From positions 49,741-113,740 of IMG/VR virus record IMGVR_UViG_3300032893_000011: a stretch of DNA of 64,000 bases; one strand, 5' to 3'. A model generated the notes under the pieces. That model was not told the origin of the DNA. It was given only the letters and a program-made list of their open reading frames with translations, and ran no database searches. A program made the translations under genes and the position numbers. Shown here piece after piece: positions 28,567-35,525 of the stretch (its first letter is position 1; each line of letters begins with the position of its first letter). Origin of the DNA: a virus.

Positions 28567-28884
28567 CTACGCGGGAGGCGCGGGCGGGTCCGGGTCGGCG
28601 ACCTGAAGGGCCTCCAGCCGCAGCCGGTCCCGCAGCGTCTCAGCGACCGCCCGCAGCGTCTCAGCGACCGCGATCCTGGAAACGTCGCACTCGAACACGC
28701 CCTCCGGCTTGCCGCGGATCGTCTGCGCCACGTCGTCGCACCACCGCGCGGCGCCCTCCAACCCGTCCTTGACGCCCTCCACGTAGGACTGCCGGATGAG
28801 GTGGGTGGTCCACGAGCTGATCAGCTCGGCGGACGCCTGCATGGCCGCCCACCGCCCCGGCTGCTCGTCCGGGCGCACCGTCAC
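28567..28884 (-). CDS. Hypothetical helical protein, last gene of the early operon
   Basis: 105 aa. GTG 28884 is chosen because it overlaps the upstream gene's stop (GTGA). The protein is mostly helical (ASAELISSWTTHLIRQSYVEG ... AETLRAVAETLRDRLRL) with a short duplication, AETLR(A/D). Unknown function. Confidence 0.6.
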   Translation of the reverse strand: MTVRPDEQPGRWAAMQASAELISSWTTHLIRQSYVEGVKDGLEGAARWCDDVAQTIRGKPEGVFECDVSRIAVAETLRAVAETLRDRLRLEALQVADPDPPAPPA

Positions 28885-29246
28885 GGCTGGTCCCGAACCA
28901 TCGCCTCGGCGGCTGCCAGGCTGCGGCGCGCCGAGGCGATCGGGTCCAGGCGGGCCCGCAGCGACGGCCGCGGGTCGCACCCCGGCAGCTCGGTCGACAG
29001 GAGCAGCTGCTCGTGGTCGTAGACGTGTCGGGTCTCCTCGTTGCGGGCCCGCACAAGGATCGGCCGCCACCCGTCGGTGTCGGCGGGGAAGTCCACGCGG
29101 TCGTGGTAGATGACAAACCAGTAGGCGGCGCAGCGCTCCCGGGTGGTCCAATCGTAGGGGTAGGGCGGCGGGTCGGGCGCGGCCTTCATGTTGCCCGCCG
29201 CCTGTATCGCCCGCTGGCGTTCGTGCCACTCGTCGCTGCCGCTCAC
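28881..29246 (-). CDS. Hypothetical protein of the early operon
   Basis: 121 aa, GTG start in a GTGA overlap with the upstream gene. It contains a Trp/Tyr-rich middle (YPYDWTTRERCAAYWFVIYHDRVD) and a helical C-terminus (RRSLAAAEAMVRD). I do not recognise a family; small proteins of this sort are common in actinophage early regions. Confidence 0.6.
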   Translation of the reverse strand: MSGSDEWHERQRAIQAAGNMKAAPDPPPYPYDWTTRERCAAYWFVIYHDRVDFPADTDGWRPILVRARNEETRHVYDHEQLLLSTELPGCDPRPSLRARLDPIASARRSLAAAEAMVRDQP

Positions 29247-29446
29247 AACGCCACCCCCTCCTCGGTGCCCGACGTGGCGCGCAGCCGGCGCACCGCCTCC
29301 CGGACTGCCTCCGCGGCGGCGTGCTCCCCCAACTCGGCCAGCAGCGCAGCATCCCGCTCAAGCGCCGCGAGCCTGTCCACACCCACCGGGCCGTTTGTGC
29401 GGGCCTGGCGCGGTGACCCGCGCGAGCCGGTGATCCTCTGTCTCAT
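29243..29446 (-). CDS. Small hypothetical protein
   Basis: 67 aa. The ATG at 29446 is preceded by AGAGAGG and overlaps the upstream gene's stop region; an in-frame start 63 nt further up would overlap more. Charged, with an ERDAALLAELGEHAAAEAVREAVRRL helix. Unknown function. Confidence 0.55.
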   Translation of the reverse strand: MRQRITGSRGSPRQARTNGPVGVDRLAALERDAALLAELGEHAAAEAVREAVRRLRATSGTEEGVAL

Positions 29447-29712
29447 CGCAGCTGCCTCTCTTTTGAAGACGTATTCGGTTGCAGGCCGAGGCGCCATGAA
29501 CCCGTCCACGGCGGCGACCCAGAATCGCAGGCCTCATGCCACGTAAACACTTCCCACGACTGCCCCGGGTCGTCCTCGGCCAGCCAAGGGAACCGCTCCC
29601 GGGTCAATACGTAGATCGTCTCGCCCTCGCCGACCGCGACGCCGCACGCCCCGCACGCCAGCGGCCCGGCCTCCTCGCCGACATGGGTGGTTAGCAGAAC
29701 GGTCTCACTCAC
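29443..29712 (-). CDS. Small putative zinc-binding protein
   Basis: 89 aa, GTG start. A CGACG pair (near residue 20) with a later H-x-x-C (WHEAC, near residue 60) can form a zinc ribbon. It is one of several Cys-pair proteins in this operon. Unknown function. Confidence 0.55.
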   Translation of the reverse strand: MSETVLLTTHVGEEAGPLACGACGVAVGEGETIYVLTRERFPWLAEDDPGQSWEVFTWHEACDSGSPPWTGSWRLGLQPNTSSKERQLR

Positions 29713-29917
29713 CGACGATGTCTTTCATGAGGGCGGCCAGGGCCTCCTGCGTGGGCGTCACGGTGGCGCGCTGATATTCGACTTGCTCGGCTCGCATGCG
29801 GACAGCCCGCACGAACTGGCGGGCAGCATCCACCGCATCCACGGTCGCGTCTTCATCCGGCCACTCGACATAGGCGGCGACAGCGCGTTCGAGACTGTCG
29901 TACGGGTCAGTACTCAT
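29705..29917 (-). CDS. Small hypothetical helical protein
   Basis: 70 aa from ATG 29917, overlapping both neighbours by a few nt. Helical (RQFVRAVRMRAEQVEYQRA). Unknown function. Confidence 0.55.
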   Translation of the reverse strand: MSTDPYDSLERAVAAYVEWPDEDATVDAVDAARQFVRAVRMRAEQVEYQRATVTPTQEALAALMKDIVGE

Positions 29918-30230
29918 AGCTGCTTGCGACAACGATAGTGCTGTTGCCGCCACGTAGATCGCGAATCCAGTCCGCGAAACTCACACCCGCCGGGCATCGG
30001 GCCGTGATGTGGGACTCCTCGTCAAAGCGGCGGATCGTCTCCAGGCTTTTGGCGGCGCAGCACGGTCCATAGCCGCTGCCAGCGAAGATGTAGCCACCGG
30101 AGCGCGGGTCGTCGGTGAGGTCGGCGTCGCAGATGTCGCACAGCACCATTCGGCCGATGTCGATCACCCCCTCGCCGGTTTCGAGCGCGGCCAGGCACTC
30201 GGCGCGGATGCGGTCACGTTCACTGCTCAT
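29907..30230 (-). CDS. Small putative zinc-ribbon protein
   Basis: 107 aa. ATG 30230 forms an ATGA overlap with the upstream gene, which favours it over a TTG 6 nt earlier. CDICDADLTDDPRSGG and a later GPCCAAKS give a four-Cys ribbon (res. about 33-58). Similar short proteins occur in mycobacteriophage right arms; function unknown. Confidence 0.6.
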   Translation of the reverse strand: MSSERDRIRAECLAALETGEGVIDIGRMVLCDICDADLTDDPRSGGYIFAGSGYGPCCAAKSLETIRRFDEESHITARCPAGVSFADWIRDLRGGNSTIVVASSYEY

Positions 30231-30385
30231 CGGCAATGGCCTCCCTCGGGTTGTCCAACAACCACCTCATAACGCCACATGTCGGCGTCGACAAATTGGG
30301 TGACCAGCTCGTAGTCGTCGGTGACCAGCACCAGATGCCCGCAGTCCGGGCTGGGCGACAGCCGGTCGTACACGCGAAACGTCAC
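30227..30385 (-). CDS. Short hypothetical protein
   Basis: 52 aa, GTG start overlapping the HNH gene stop by 4 nt and ending in an ATGA overlap with the next gene. These two overlaps are the main evidence that it is translated. Sequence begins MTFRVYDRLSPSPDCGHLVLV; it looks like a small beta-rich protein of unknown role. Confidence 0.55.
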   Translation of the reverse strand: MTFRVYDRLSPSPDCGHLVLVTDDYELVTQFVDADMWRYEVVVGQPEGGHCR

Positions 30386-30792
30386 GGTTCACCGGCCCTC
30401 GGGTGGTGGACGCACGGCATCCCGGCCAGGAGGGCCATCCAGCATGCGGGGGGCAACTTGCCCGGGTCGCGCGGGTCGATGCAGCCGTCGTCGTCGAGCA
30501 GCACCAGATGCCCCCGGTACAGCACGGGTACCTCGGCGGGGTCGGCGTCCTGTGACACGAGCAGCCCGGCGTCGAGCGCGGCCGCGCGGTCCGTCTCCGC
30601 TGCGCGGTGGTCACAGGCGCACAGCAGGACCCCGTTGGATGCGCGGCTGGACCCGGGACGGTCGGTGCCGCCCATCCCCCGCGGCCGGCGGTGGTGGATG
30701 TGCTCGCCGGGGTGGGAGTAGTTCACCGCGCACCGGGAGCCCTCCCTCTCGATGATGAGCCGGCGCGTGGCGGGCGTGAACTCGGCGGTCAC
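30382..30792 (-). CDS. HNH endonuclease
   Basis: 136 aa, GTG start. HNH motif: Cys21, HIHHRRPRG with H31/H33/H34, Asn53 (SNGVLLC), then C58-A-C60-D-H62. The zinc-knuckle plus beta-beta-alpha metal arrangement is complete. Phage HNH enzymes help packaging or act as homing or nicking nucleases; here it is inside an early operon far from the terminase-like gene, so its role is open. Confidence 0.8.
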   Translation of the reverse strand: MTAEFTPATRRLIIEREGSRCAVNYSHPGEHIHHRRPRGMGGTDRPGSSRASNGVLLCACDHRAAETDRAAALDAGLLVSQDADPAEVPVLYRGHLVLLDDDGCIDPRDPGKLPPACWMALLAGMPCVHHPRAGEP

Positions 30793-31070
30793 GAAGAACG
30801 CCGACGCCTCGCCGCCGTCGGCTTCTTGGGGCTATCCGGTAGGCGAAGGCCGCTGTCGGCGCCTTCGAGCATCCGCAGAAGCGCCGCCGTCGGGACACGG
30901 ATACGGTGGGTGCCGAGCCTGATCGTCGGCAGCTGACCCTCCCGGGCCATTTGGTAGGCGAAAGCGCGTGAAACCCCCAAGTACTGGCTCGCGCGTCCGA
31001 TGCTTATCGTTGCGCCCTCACGCCGAAGAGCGTCCAAAGTGGGTACCTTGCTGTGTCGTGTCGTCGCCAT
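30789..31070 (-). CDS. HTH regulator or excisionase-like protein
   Basis: 93 aa. ATG 31070 is favoured over an upstream start at 31100, since the latter lies inside a palindrome. It contains a MerR/HTH_17-type unit: ISIGRASQYLGVSRAFAYQMAREGQ, then LPTIRLGTHRIRVP, which reads as helix-turn-helix plus wing, and a basic C-terminus. A perfect inverted repeat 20 bp upstream (31090-31107) may be its own operator. It could be an Xis or a small repressor; no integrase is in the window to support Xis. Confidence 0.65.
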   Translation of the reverse strand: MATTRHSKVPTLDALRREGATISIGRASQYLGVSRAFAYQMAREGQLPTIRLGTHRIRVPTAALLRMLEGADSGLRLPDSPKKPTAARRRRSS

Positions 31071-31089
31071 GTGCTGAAGTGTGTGCCGG

Positions 31090-31107
31090 TATTGACACAT
31101 TTGTCAA
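31090..31107. promoter_or_regulatory. Operator-like palindrome upstream of the HTH gene
   Basis: ATTGACA-CATT-TGTCAAT is a perfect 7-bp inverted repeat with a 4-bp spacer, placed between the gene at 31111-31473 and the HTH gene start at 31070. It is unlike the surrounding GC-rich DNA. Autoregulation is inference. Confidence 0.5.
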
Positions 31108-31110
31108 TCC

Positions 31111-31473
31111 CTACATGCGGTCATCGTCGCCGGGCTGCTCGTCGTCGCGGATCGACCCGACTGGTGGCGCCTGATCCCACAGGGTGCCCTGATTGGCGTC
31201 GACGGGCTCCGGCTGCCCTGGGAGCCACGCCCCGACCAGGCGGCACCGCTTGAAGTGCACGTCCTCGCCCTCGGTGGTCAGATGCACGCAGTCGTCGACG
31301 ACCTGGAGTTTGACCATCAGCGTGACCGTGCCGCCGCGGTGGGGCGGGTTGGCGAGCACGACGAGCGTCTTGTTGCCCATGCGGATCTCCGCGGGAATGT
31401 TGTCGGCGGCGTCGAACCTGTCGAGTTCGTTACCGCTGGGCAGCCTGGCCGGCCTGGTCGTTATCTCCGCCAT
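31111..31473 (-). CDS. Hypothetical protein next to the annealing protein
   Basis: 120 aa from ATG 31473, preceded by GAAGGAAA. It overlaps the end of the Rad52-like gene by 44 nt. Beta-rich middle (NKTLVVLANPPHRGGTVTLMVK), acidic C-terminus. Such small partners often sit beside phage annealing proteins; no defined function. Confidence 0.6.
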   Translation of the reverse strand: MAEITTRPARLPSGNELDRFDAADNIPAEIRMGNKTLVVLANPPHRGGTVTLMVKLQVVDDCVHLTTEGEDVHFKRCRLVGAWLPGQPEPVDANQGTLWDQAPPVGSIRDDEQPGDDDRM

Positions 31474-32497
31474 CACTTTCCTTCTTCTCTGCTGTCGGGA
31501 GTTTCTTCAGCGTGTTATACAGCAGCCGGTACTGGTCGGCGGTGAGGTGTTTACGGCTGTCGACGTTGGCGTCCAGCGACATGGAGCACCAGTTGAGGTG
31601 CTCCTCGCGGTCGGCGGTCCCCAGGACGCGGGTCAACTCGCGGACCAGGAACGTGATTTGGCCCTGGGTGATCATCTTCACCTCGCTAGTCGTGGTGGGC
31701 TCGGTCGCGGGTGCGGCTTGACCCTCCTCGACCAGTCGGTCGGTGAACGCCCTGAGCGCATCGGTGTCCAACGTGTCCATCAAATTCTGGACACCGTCGC
31801 GGGTGGTGATGAGGCCCTTCTGGCAGTCGCCGAAGAAGCGGTGCATCAGGCGCTCCTTCGTCCAGCCCAGCGGATCGGTCCGCTTCTTCATGTCCCTCAA
31901 GGCGTCATTGGCGTCGGCCCTGAGCCGACGCTCCTCCGGGCTGGGCGCCCCCGCGGCATACTCATGCTCTCGGCCATCATCCTGGGTTGTTGCGTCGTGC
32001 AGGTCACCCTTGTGCCACAGCTCCAACGCCCACCCGAACCTCATACCGCTGTTCCTCAGTGCATCGCCAATTGCCTCCTTGACGGCGTTGGGCCCTCTTT
32101 TGCCCCCCGAGTCACCGTAGCCGATGCGAGTAACTCCACAGATGGTCAGCTTGATCCACAGGCCCCCATCCCTGTCGAACAGAGGCAGTCCGTTGTCGTC
32201 GACCGCCATCGGCTCCCAGTTCCACTCCGGGTCGGCGTCAAGGAAAGCATCGGTCGTCGCGGCGTGCCCCACATAGTCCAGGTGAATGGTGTTGGACGAC
32301 GGGTGATAGCCGCCGCAGATGTTGCAGCGCTGCTTAGGCTGGTTGTCCCACGCGTCCTTGAAAGTAGGCTGCGGCTTCTTGGCGATCAAGTTGTCAGGGA
32401 CGGGCTGGCGCAACTTCTCCAACCCTGTCACCACCGCCTCGGGGGCGGCCGGTTGCGCGGCGGCCTTGTTGTCGGCGGCGGGTTTAGTAGCGGTCAT
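31430..32497 (-). CDS. Rad52-like single-strand annealing protein
   Basis: 355 aa. A CNICGGYH zinc knuckle (58-65) precedes a Rad52/Rad22-type core at about 72-168 (LDYVGHAATTDAFL, DPEWNWEP, GLWIKLTICGVTR, GYGDSGG, VKEAIGDALRNSGMRFG). The C-terminal third is helical (ITQGQITFLVRELTRVLG). The family anneals complementary DNA strands in phage recombination and repair. It pairs with the PD-(D/E)XK nuclease four genes upstream, as in two-component phage recombination systems. ATG 32497 has better spacing from GAAGGAA than ATG 32500. Confidence 0.82.
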   Translation of the reverse strand: MTATKPAADNKAAAQPAAPEAVVTGLEKLRQPVPDNLIAKKPQPTFKDAWDNQPKQRCNICGGYHPSSNTIHLDYVGHAATTDAFLDADPEWNWEPMAVDDNGLPLFDRDGGLWIKLTICGVTRIGYGDSGGKRGPNAVKEAIGDALRNSGMRFGWALELWHKGDLHDATTQDDGREHEYAAGAPSPEERRLRADANDALRDMKKRTDPLGWTKERLMHRFFGDCQKGLITTRDGVQNLMDTLDTDALRAFTDRLVEEGQAAPATEPTTTSEVKMITQGQITFLVRELTRVLGTADREEHLNWCSMSLDANVDSRKHLTADQYRLLYNTLKKLPTAEKKESDGGDNDQAGQAAQR

Positions 32498-32657
32498 CAT
32501 GTGTTCCTTCGGTTGCGGTTGACGAAGATTGGCGGTGGGATTGGCTTGGGCAGTCCTTGCCGCAGCCCCAGTCGGCGCAGATGTGCCCTCCGGTGCCGTA
32601 CTGCTCGGAGGTGCACGAGTATCGCTCCGGCGCGTAGCCGTCGCCCATAATGGTCAT
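32484..32657 (-). CDS. Short cysteine-rich protein
   Basis: 57 aa; ATG 32657 overlaps the upstream stop (ATGA). Cysteines at 15, 27, 32 and 36 could form a zinc site. It overlaps the start of the Rad52-like gene by 14 nt in another frame. Unknown function. Confidence 0.5.
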   Translation of the reverse strand: MTIMGDGYAPERYSCTSEQYGTGGHICADWGCGKDCPSQSHRQSSSTATEGTHDDRY

Positions 32658-33010
32658 TGCAGCTCAACCCTCACGCTGCCGCCCTGCGGTATCGCGCGCC
32701 GCTGCGCCCACTCCAGGAAATCCGGCACAGGGAAACAGTAGGACCGGCAGATCACGTGGTCGTCGGGTGACCATAGCGCGATGTGCTGCGCATGACACTG
32801 TGGCACATCCTCGAACAGGATCACCCCATCGGCCGATACTGGCGTGCGGGCGATCTCGGGTATCGACTGATCCTCGATCAACGAGCCACCGGAGTCGAGT
32901 TCAAAGTCCCCGTCATGCAGGGTGGCGTAGGCGGCCATACCCAACACGGCCTCGACGAACGACTCGTCGACAGCTTTGACGAACGATCTATTGGGGGAGT
33001 GGGCCATCAT
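32654..33010 (-). CDS. Hypothetical protein
   Basis: 118 aa; two adjacent ATGs (33010 and 33007), the second better spaced from GGAGAA. Begins MAHSPNRSFVKAVDESF and has a FPVPDFLEWAQRRAIP segment near the C-terminus. No family recognised. Confidence 0.6.
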   Translation of the reverse strand: MMAHSPNRSFVKAVDESFVEAVLGMAAYATLHDGDFELDSGGSLIEDQSIPEIARTPVSADGVILFEDVPQCHAQHIALWSPDDHVICRSYCFPVPDFLEWAQRRAIPQGGSVRVELQ

Positions 33011-33016
33011 TTCTCC

Positions 33017-33814
33017 TTAGCGAAATGCCCATGGGGGCAAGGTCATGTCGTACATCTGGTCGTAGCCAGGCCACTGGTCGGTGACACGGCACTGGTGGTA
33101 GAGGTTGATGGCCTGGCGCATCCGCGTCGCCCCCAGCAGCAGCTCGTCGCCGCGCTGGTTGATGACGCTCACCAGGTAAGGGGAGGCCTTCTCCACGGCG
33201 ACGAAACGCACGATCGGGTCGAGGGCCAGGCCCATCAGCCGCGCCAGGGCGTGATACCACGCCCCCGCAATGTGGTAGCCCAAATCGAAGGCCTTGCGGC
33301 TGAACGCCCGATACTCGGCGGTGGACGACGTTTTCAGGTCCGCCAGCACGAGGCGGTCACCCTCGAACGTGATCCAGTCCACCCTGCCGGTGAGAAGCAC
33401 ACCAGTGTCCGGGTCGACGAACTCCAGCGGGACCTCGGGCTTGCCCTGCTCGAACAGCGGGCCCGCGAGGGGATGCGACCGCACGGCGGCGACCATCGCC
33501 GCCGCCTGCTCGTACTCGGCGGGCGTGAACACCAACGCCCCGCGGTCCCGTACTTCTTTCTCGGCGGCCTTCCACGCCGCGCAGGCCTTCGGGTTATCGG
33601 AGACCGTGCCGTCGCGTTTACGGCCGTGCACGGCCGGGTCGAGGACCTCGTACTCCTCGCCGACGCCCAGAAGCAGTGTGTGCACCAACTGTCCGAACTC
33701 CATCGCGGGCGTCGACTCGACCGGGGTGTCGATGGCCTCCTTGAACAGGCGGGGGCAGTTGGGCGGCAGCAGCAGCGGCGCCCTGCTCGCCGACAGCCTC
33801 CACGGGTCGCTCAA
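33017..33814 (-). CDS. RecB-like PD-(D/E)XK exonuclease
   Basis: 265 aa. TTG 33814 is chosen because GGGAGG lies 7 nt upstream and it overlaps the previous stop. Motifs of the RecB/Cas4-like nuclease superfamily are in order: FGQLVHTLLLG with His45, a Glu near 127, GRVDWI with Asp146, then LVLADLKTSS with Asp159 and Lys161. C-terminal residues FVAVEKASPYLVSVI match the usual closing segment. It likely degrades DNA ends to give substrates for the Rad52-like protein of the same operon. Confidence 0.8.
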   Translation of the reverse strand: MSDPWRLSASRAPLLLPPNCPRLFKEAIDTPVESTPAMEFGQLVHTLLLGVGEEYEVLDPAVHGRKRDGTVSDNPKACAAWKAAEKEVRDRGALVFTPAEYEQAAAMVAAVRSHPLAGPLFEQGKPEVPLEFVDPDTGVLLTGRVDWITFEGDRLVLADLKTSSTAEYRAFSRKAFDLGYHIAGAWYHALARLMGLALDPIVRFVAVEKASPYLVSVINQRGDELLLGATRMRQAINLYHQCRVTDQWPGYDQMYDMTLPPWAFR

Positions 33815-33957
33815 CGCTTCGCCTCCCTGGTCAGCCGGACCGAAATGCCGATCCGGGTGTTGTGCTCGGCGGTGCGGGCGTGCTTGCGGTAGGTGCAGCC
33901 CGGCGCGCACGGCCGGGTCAACGCGGGGTGCCACATGGGGATTGCTCCGCCTCTCAT
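33811..33957 (-). CDS. Short hypothetical protein
   Basis: 48 aa from ATG 33957, overlapping the upstream stop (ATGA) and the nuclease TTG start (4 nt). Two Cys (CAPGC) and a basic composition; possible nucleic-acid or metal binder. Confidence 0.5.
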   Translation of the reverse strand: MRGGAIPMWHPALTRPCAPGCTYRKHARTAEHNTRIGISVRLTREAKR

Positions 33958-34106
33958 CGGTCGAGGTCCGCGACGCAGTCGGGGCACAACACGCCGTCGT
34001 CGCGCCGCTGGGGTGTGAACAGTTCGAGGCAGCGCGCGCAGCGTCGCCACCGCCTCGGCTTGGGCGGTCGACCGCTACGCAGACAGATCACGGAGAACCC
34101 GCTCAC
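33954..34106 (-). CDS. Small zinc-ribbon protein
   Basis: 50 aa, GTG 34106 in a GTGA overlap. Basic N-terminus, then CARC and CPDC pairs (res. 23-26 and 41-44), a textbook zinc ribbon. Possibly DNA binding. Confidence 0.6.
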   Translation of the reverse strand: MSGFSVICLRSGRPPKPRRWRRCARCLELFTPQRRDDGVLCPDCVADLDR

Positions 34107-34471
34107 GGCTGGGCCCAGCCCTGGGTCCAGCCGAACGCCTGAGACTCGCTCAAATTCTCGCGAATCGCGGCCAGGGCCAGCATCATCAACGTCTCCAGCT
34201 CCGGGCGGGGGGTTCGGGCGATCCACGCCAGGACACGGTTGGGGTCCTCGTCGCGCAGAACCTGCGCCCAGTGCAGCACGGTCCGGCTGCGTATGCGCAG
34301 CCACGTCGCCGCCAGCTCCTCCTCGGTGACGAGCTGGCCCGAGCGTACGCACTGCGGGCCGGTCGGATAAGTGGAGTGGCGCACCAGCTTGCGGCGGCAG
34401 ATACGGCGCATCTGCCCGCACTCCGAGCACTCGACCAGCTCGGGCATGACCTGCTGGGTTACCGCCGTCAC
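34103..34471 (-). CDS. Hypothetical zinc-finger protein
   Basis: 122 aa, GTG start. CSECGQMRRIC near residue 15 and a later Cys in PTGPQC suggest a zinc site; the C-terminal half is helical. Second gene of the minus-strand operon. Function unknown. Confidence 0.6.
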   Translation of the reverse strand: MTAVTQQVMPELVECSECGQMRRICRRKLVRHSTYPTGPQCVRSGQLVTEEELAATWLRIRSRTVLHWAQVLRDEDPNRVLAWIARTPRPELETLMMLALAAIRENLSESQAFGWTQGWAQP

Positions 34472-34623
34472 GGCCGGCGCCTACGTGCCCGGCGGGCGGC
34501 CAGGTCGACAACCGTGGCGTCCTCGACGATGACGGCTCGGCCATCTCGTAAGTGCGCTGCAAGATCTTCGAGGGTCTGGGCTGCGTCCAGGGGTGTCCAG
34601 ACAGGCTTGGGGCGAGGCGGCAT
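34468..34623 (-). CDS. First gene of the minus-strand early operon, small basic protein
   Basis: 51 aa, ATG 34623. Sequence MPPRPKPVWTPLDAAQTL..., with an AVIVEDATVVDLAARRARRRR end that is strongly basic. It overlaps the next gene by 4 nt. It is the first gene after the 195-bp control region, so it marks the 5' end of an 18-gene operon. Confidence 0.55.
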   Translation of the reverse strand: MPPRPKPVWTPLDAAQTLEDLAAHLRDGRAVIVEDATVVDLAARRARRRRP

Positions 34624-34818
34624 GGCGGTCCTTGGTTCGTAGCGGACGACGGGGACTAACGGCTAATTATATACCACAACGCCTACATCGCGAGGGGGTT
34701 CTTTAATGGGCGTGGCCCCGGGTGCCGCTACTCACCCGGGGCCACCATCACCGATACCACCCGAACACCATGCCGTCGTGGTAGCCCACACGATACCACA
34801 ACCCCTACACTGAGGGGC
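34624..34818. promoter_or_regulatory. Divergent control region with repeated GTGGTA/TACCAC sites
   Basis: 195 bp between divergent genes. It contains two near-identical 17-bp direct repeats beginning ATACCACAAC (34671-34687 and 34793-34809, one mismatch), GATACCAC at 34753-34760, the inverted GTGGTAG at 34778-34784, and GTGGTA again at the start codon of the plus-strand gene (34819-34824). An A/T-rich TAATTATAT (34664-34672) looks like a promoter core. A perfect 11-bp hairpin (34714-34743) and a small CCCCT/AGGGG pair (34802-34817) also lie here. This looks like a repressor-controlled early switch. Confidence 0.65.
34714..34743. repeat. Perfect 11-bp inverted repeat (hairpin)
   Basis: GGCCCCGGGTG at 34714-34724 and CACCCGGGGCC at 34733-34743 are perfect complements with an 8-nt loop. 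No U-tract follows on either strand and both adjacent genes point away, so a regulatory or protein-binding role is more likely than termination. Confidence 0.6.
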
Positions 34819-35286
34819 GTGGTAACGAAGCCTAGCTCAACGAAAGTCGTCATCGACCCGCGCGAGGTCGAGGCACGCCCGGTGCTGTGTTTCTTGAACG
34901 GGGCGCAGGTCGCGTCGCGGCTCGGGCGGACCCGGGGGTGGCTGGCGACGGTGGAGCTGCCGACCCACGACGCGCAGATCGGCGACCGCAAAGGCTGGGC
35001 GGCCGAAACCGTAGATGCCTGGGGCGCGCACCAGCCGCTGGGGCGCCGCGACGAGAAGCTGGTGCTGCGGTTCCTGAGCCGCACGGAGGTGGCGAAGTAC
35101 CTGGGTATGCGGGGCTACCACTCCCTGTCGGGGGTGGAGCTGCCCGCGCCCGACGCGCTGATCGGCGACTGCAAGGGCTGGACGCCGGCCACCATCGACG
35201 CGTGGCAGGCCGCCAGGCCCGGCCGGGGCCGGTGGGGTGCGCGCACCGGGCAGACCCGCGCCGGGCTGTCCGCGGCGCGCGCCTAG
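34819..35286 (+). CDS. Regulator with two tandem HTH-like domains
   Basis: 155 aa, GTG start. The protein is a head-to-tail duplication: VLCFLNGAQVASRLGRTRGW...GDRKGWAAETVDAW (about 22-72) and VLRFLSRTEVAKYLGMRGYHS...GDCKGWTPATIDAW (about 82-132). Each unit looks like an HTH_17/MerR-type DNA-binding fold. The start codon itself lies in one of the GTGGTA sites. A repressor that binds paired TACCAC sites as a single-chain dimer is my inference; immunity repressor is a candidate role. Confidence 0.65.
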   Translation: MVTKPSSTKVVIDPREVEARPVLCFLNGAQVASRLGRTRGWLATVELPTHDAQIGDRKGWAAETVDAWGAHQPLGRRDEKLVLRFLSRTEVAKYLGMRGYHSLSGVELPAPDALIGDCKGWTPATIDAWQAARPGRGRWGARTGQTRAGLSAARA

Positions 35287-35525
35287 GGCGTCTTGTGCAG
35301 CAGGGCGTCGGCGGCCTTCAGCGTGGAGACGACGATGTTCAAGTCGTCGACCACCTCGGTGAAAAACTCCTGCTGCTGCTCGGACAGGATCAGCTTCAAG
35401 ATCGGGTTGTTCTCGGCGCCGTTGGCGACGCCGTCGATGAGCTGGGCGGCGGTGGTGACCGGGTCGAGCACCTTGGCGATGGCGGCTTCGATGTCGGCGA
35501 AACTGAAACCTGACAGGTCGGGCAT
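35283..35525 (-). CDS. Small acidic helical protein
   Basis: 80 aa, ATG preceded by GAGGAG. Helical with a SEQQQEFFTEVVDDLNIVVSTL segment. It converges with the tandem-HTH gene (4-nt overlap of stops). Its upstream region holds the palindrome CCGTTAACGG (35577-35586). Unknown function; an immunity or superinfection protein is only a guess from position. Confidence 0.6.
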   Translation of the reverse strand: MPDLSGFSFADIEAAIAKVLDPVTTAAQLIDGVANGAENNPILKLILSEQQQEFFTEVVDDLNIVVSTLKAADALLHKTP

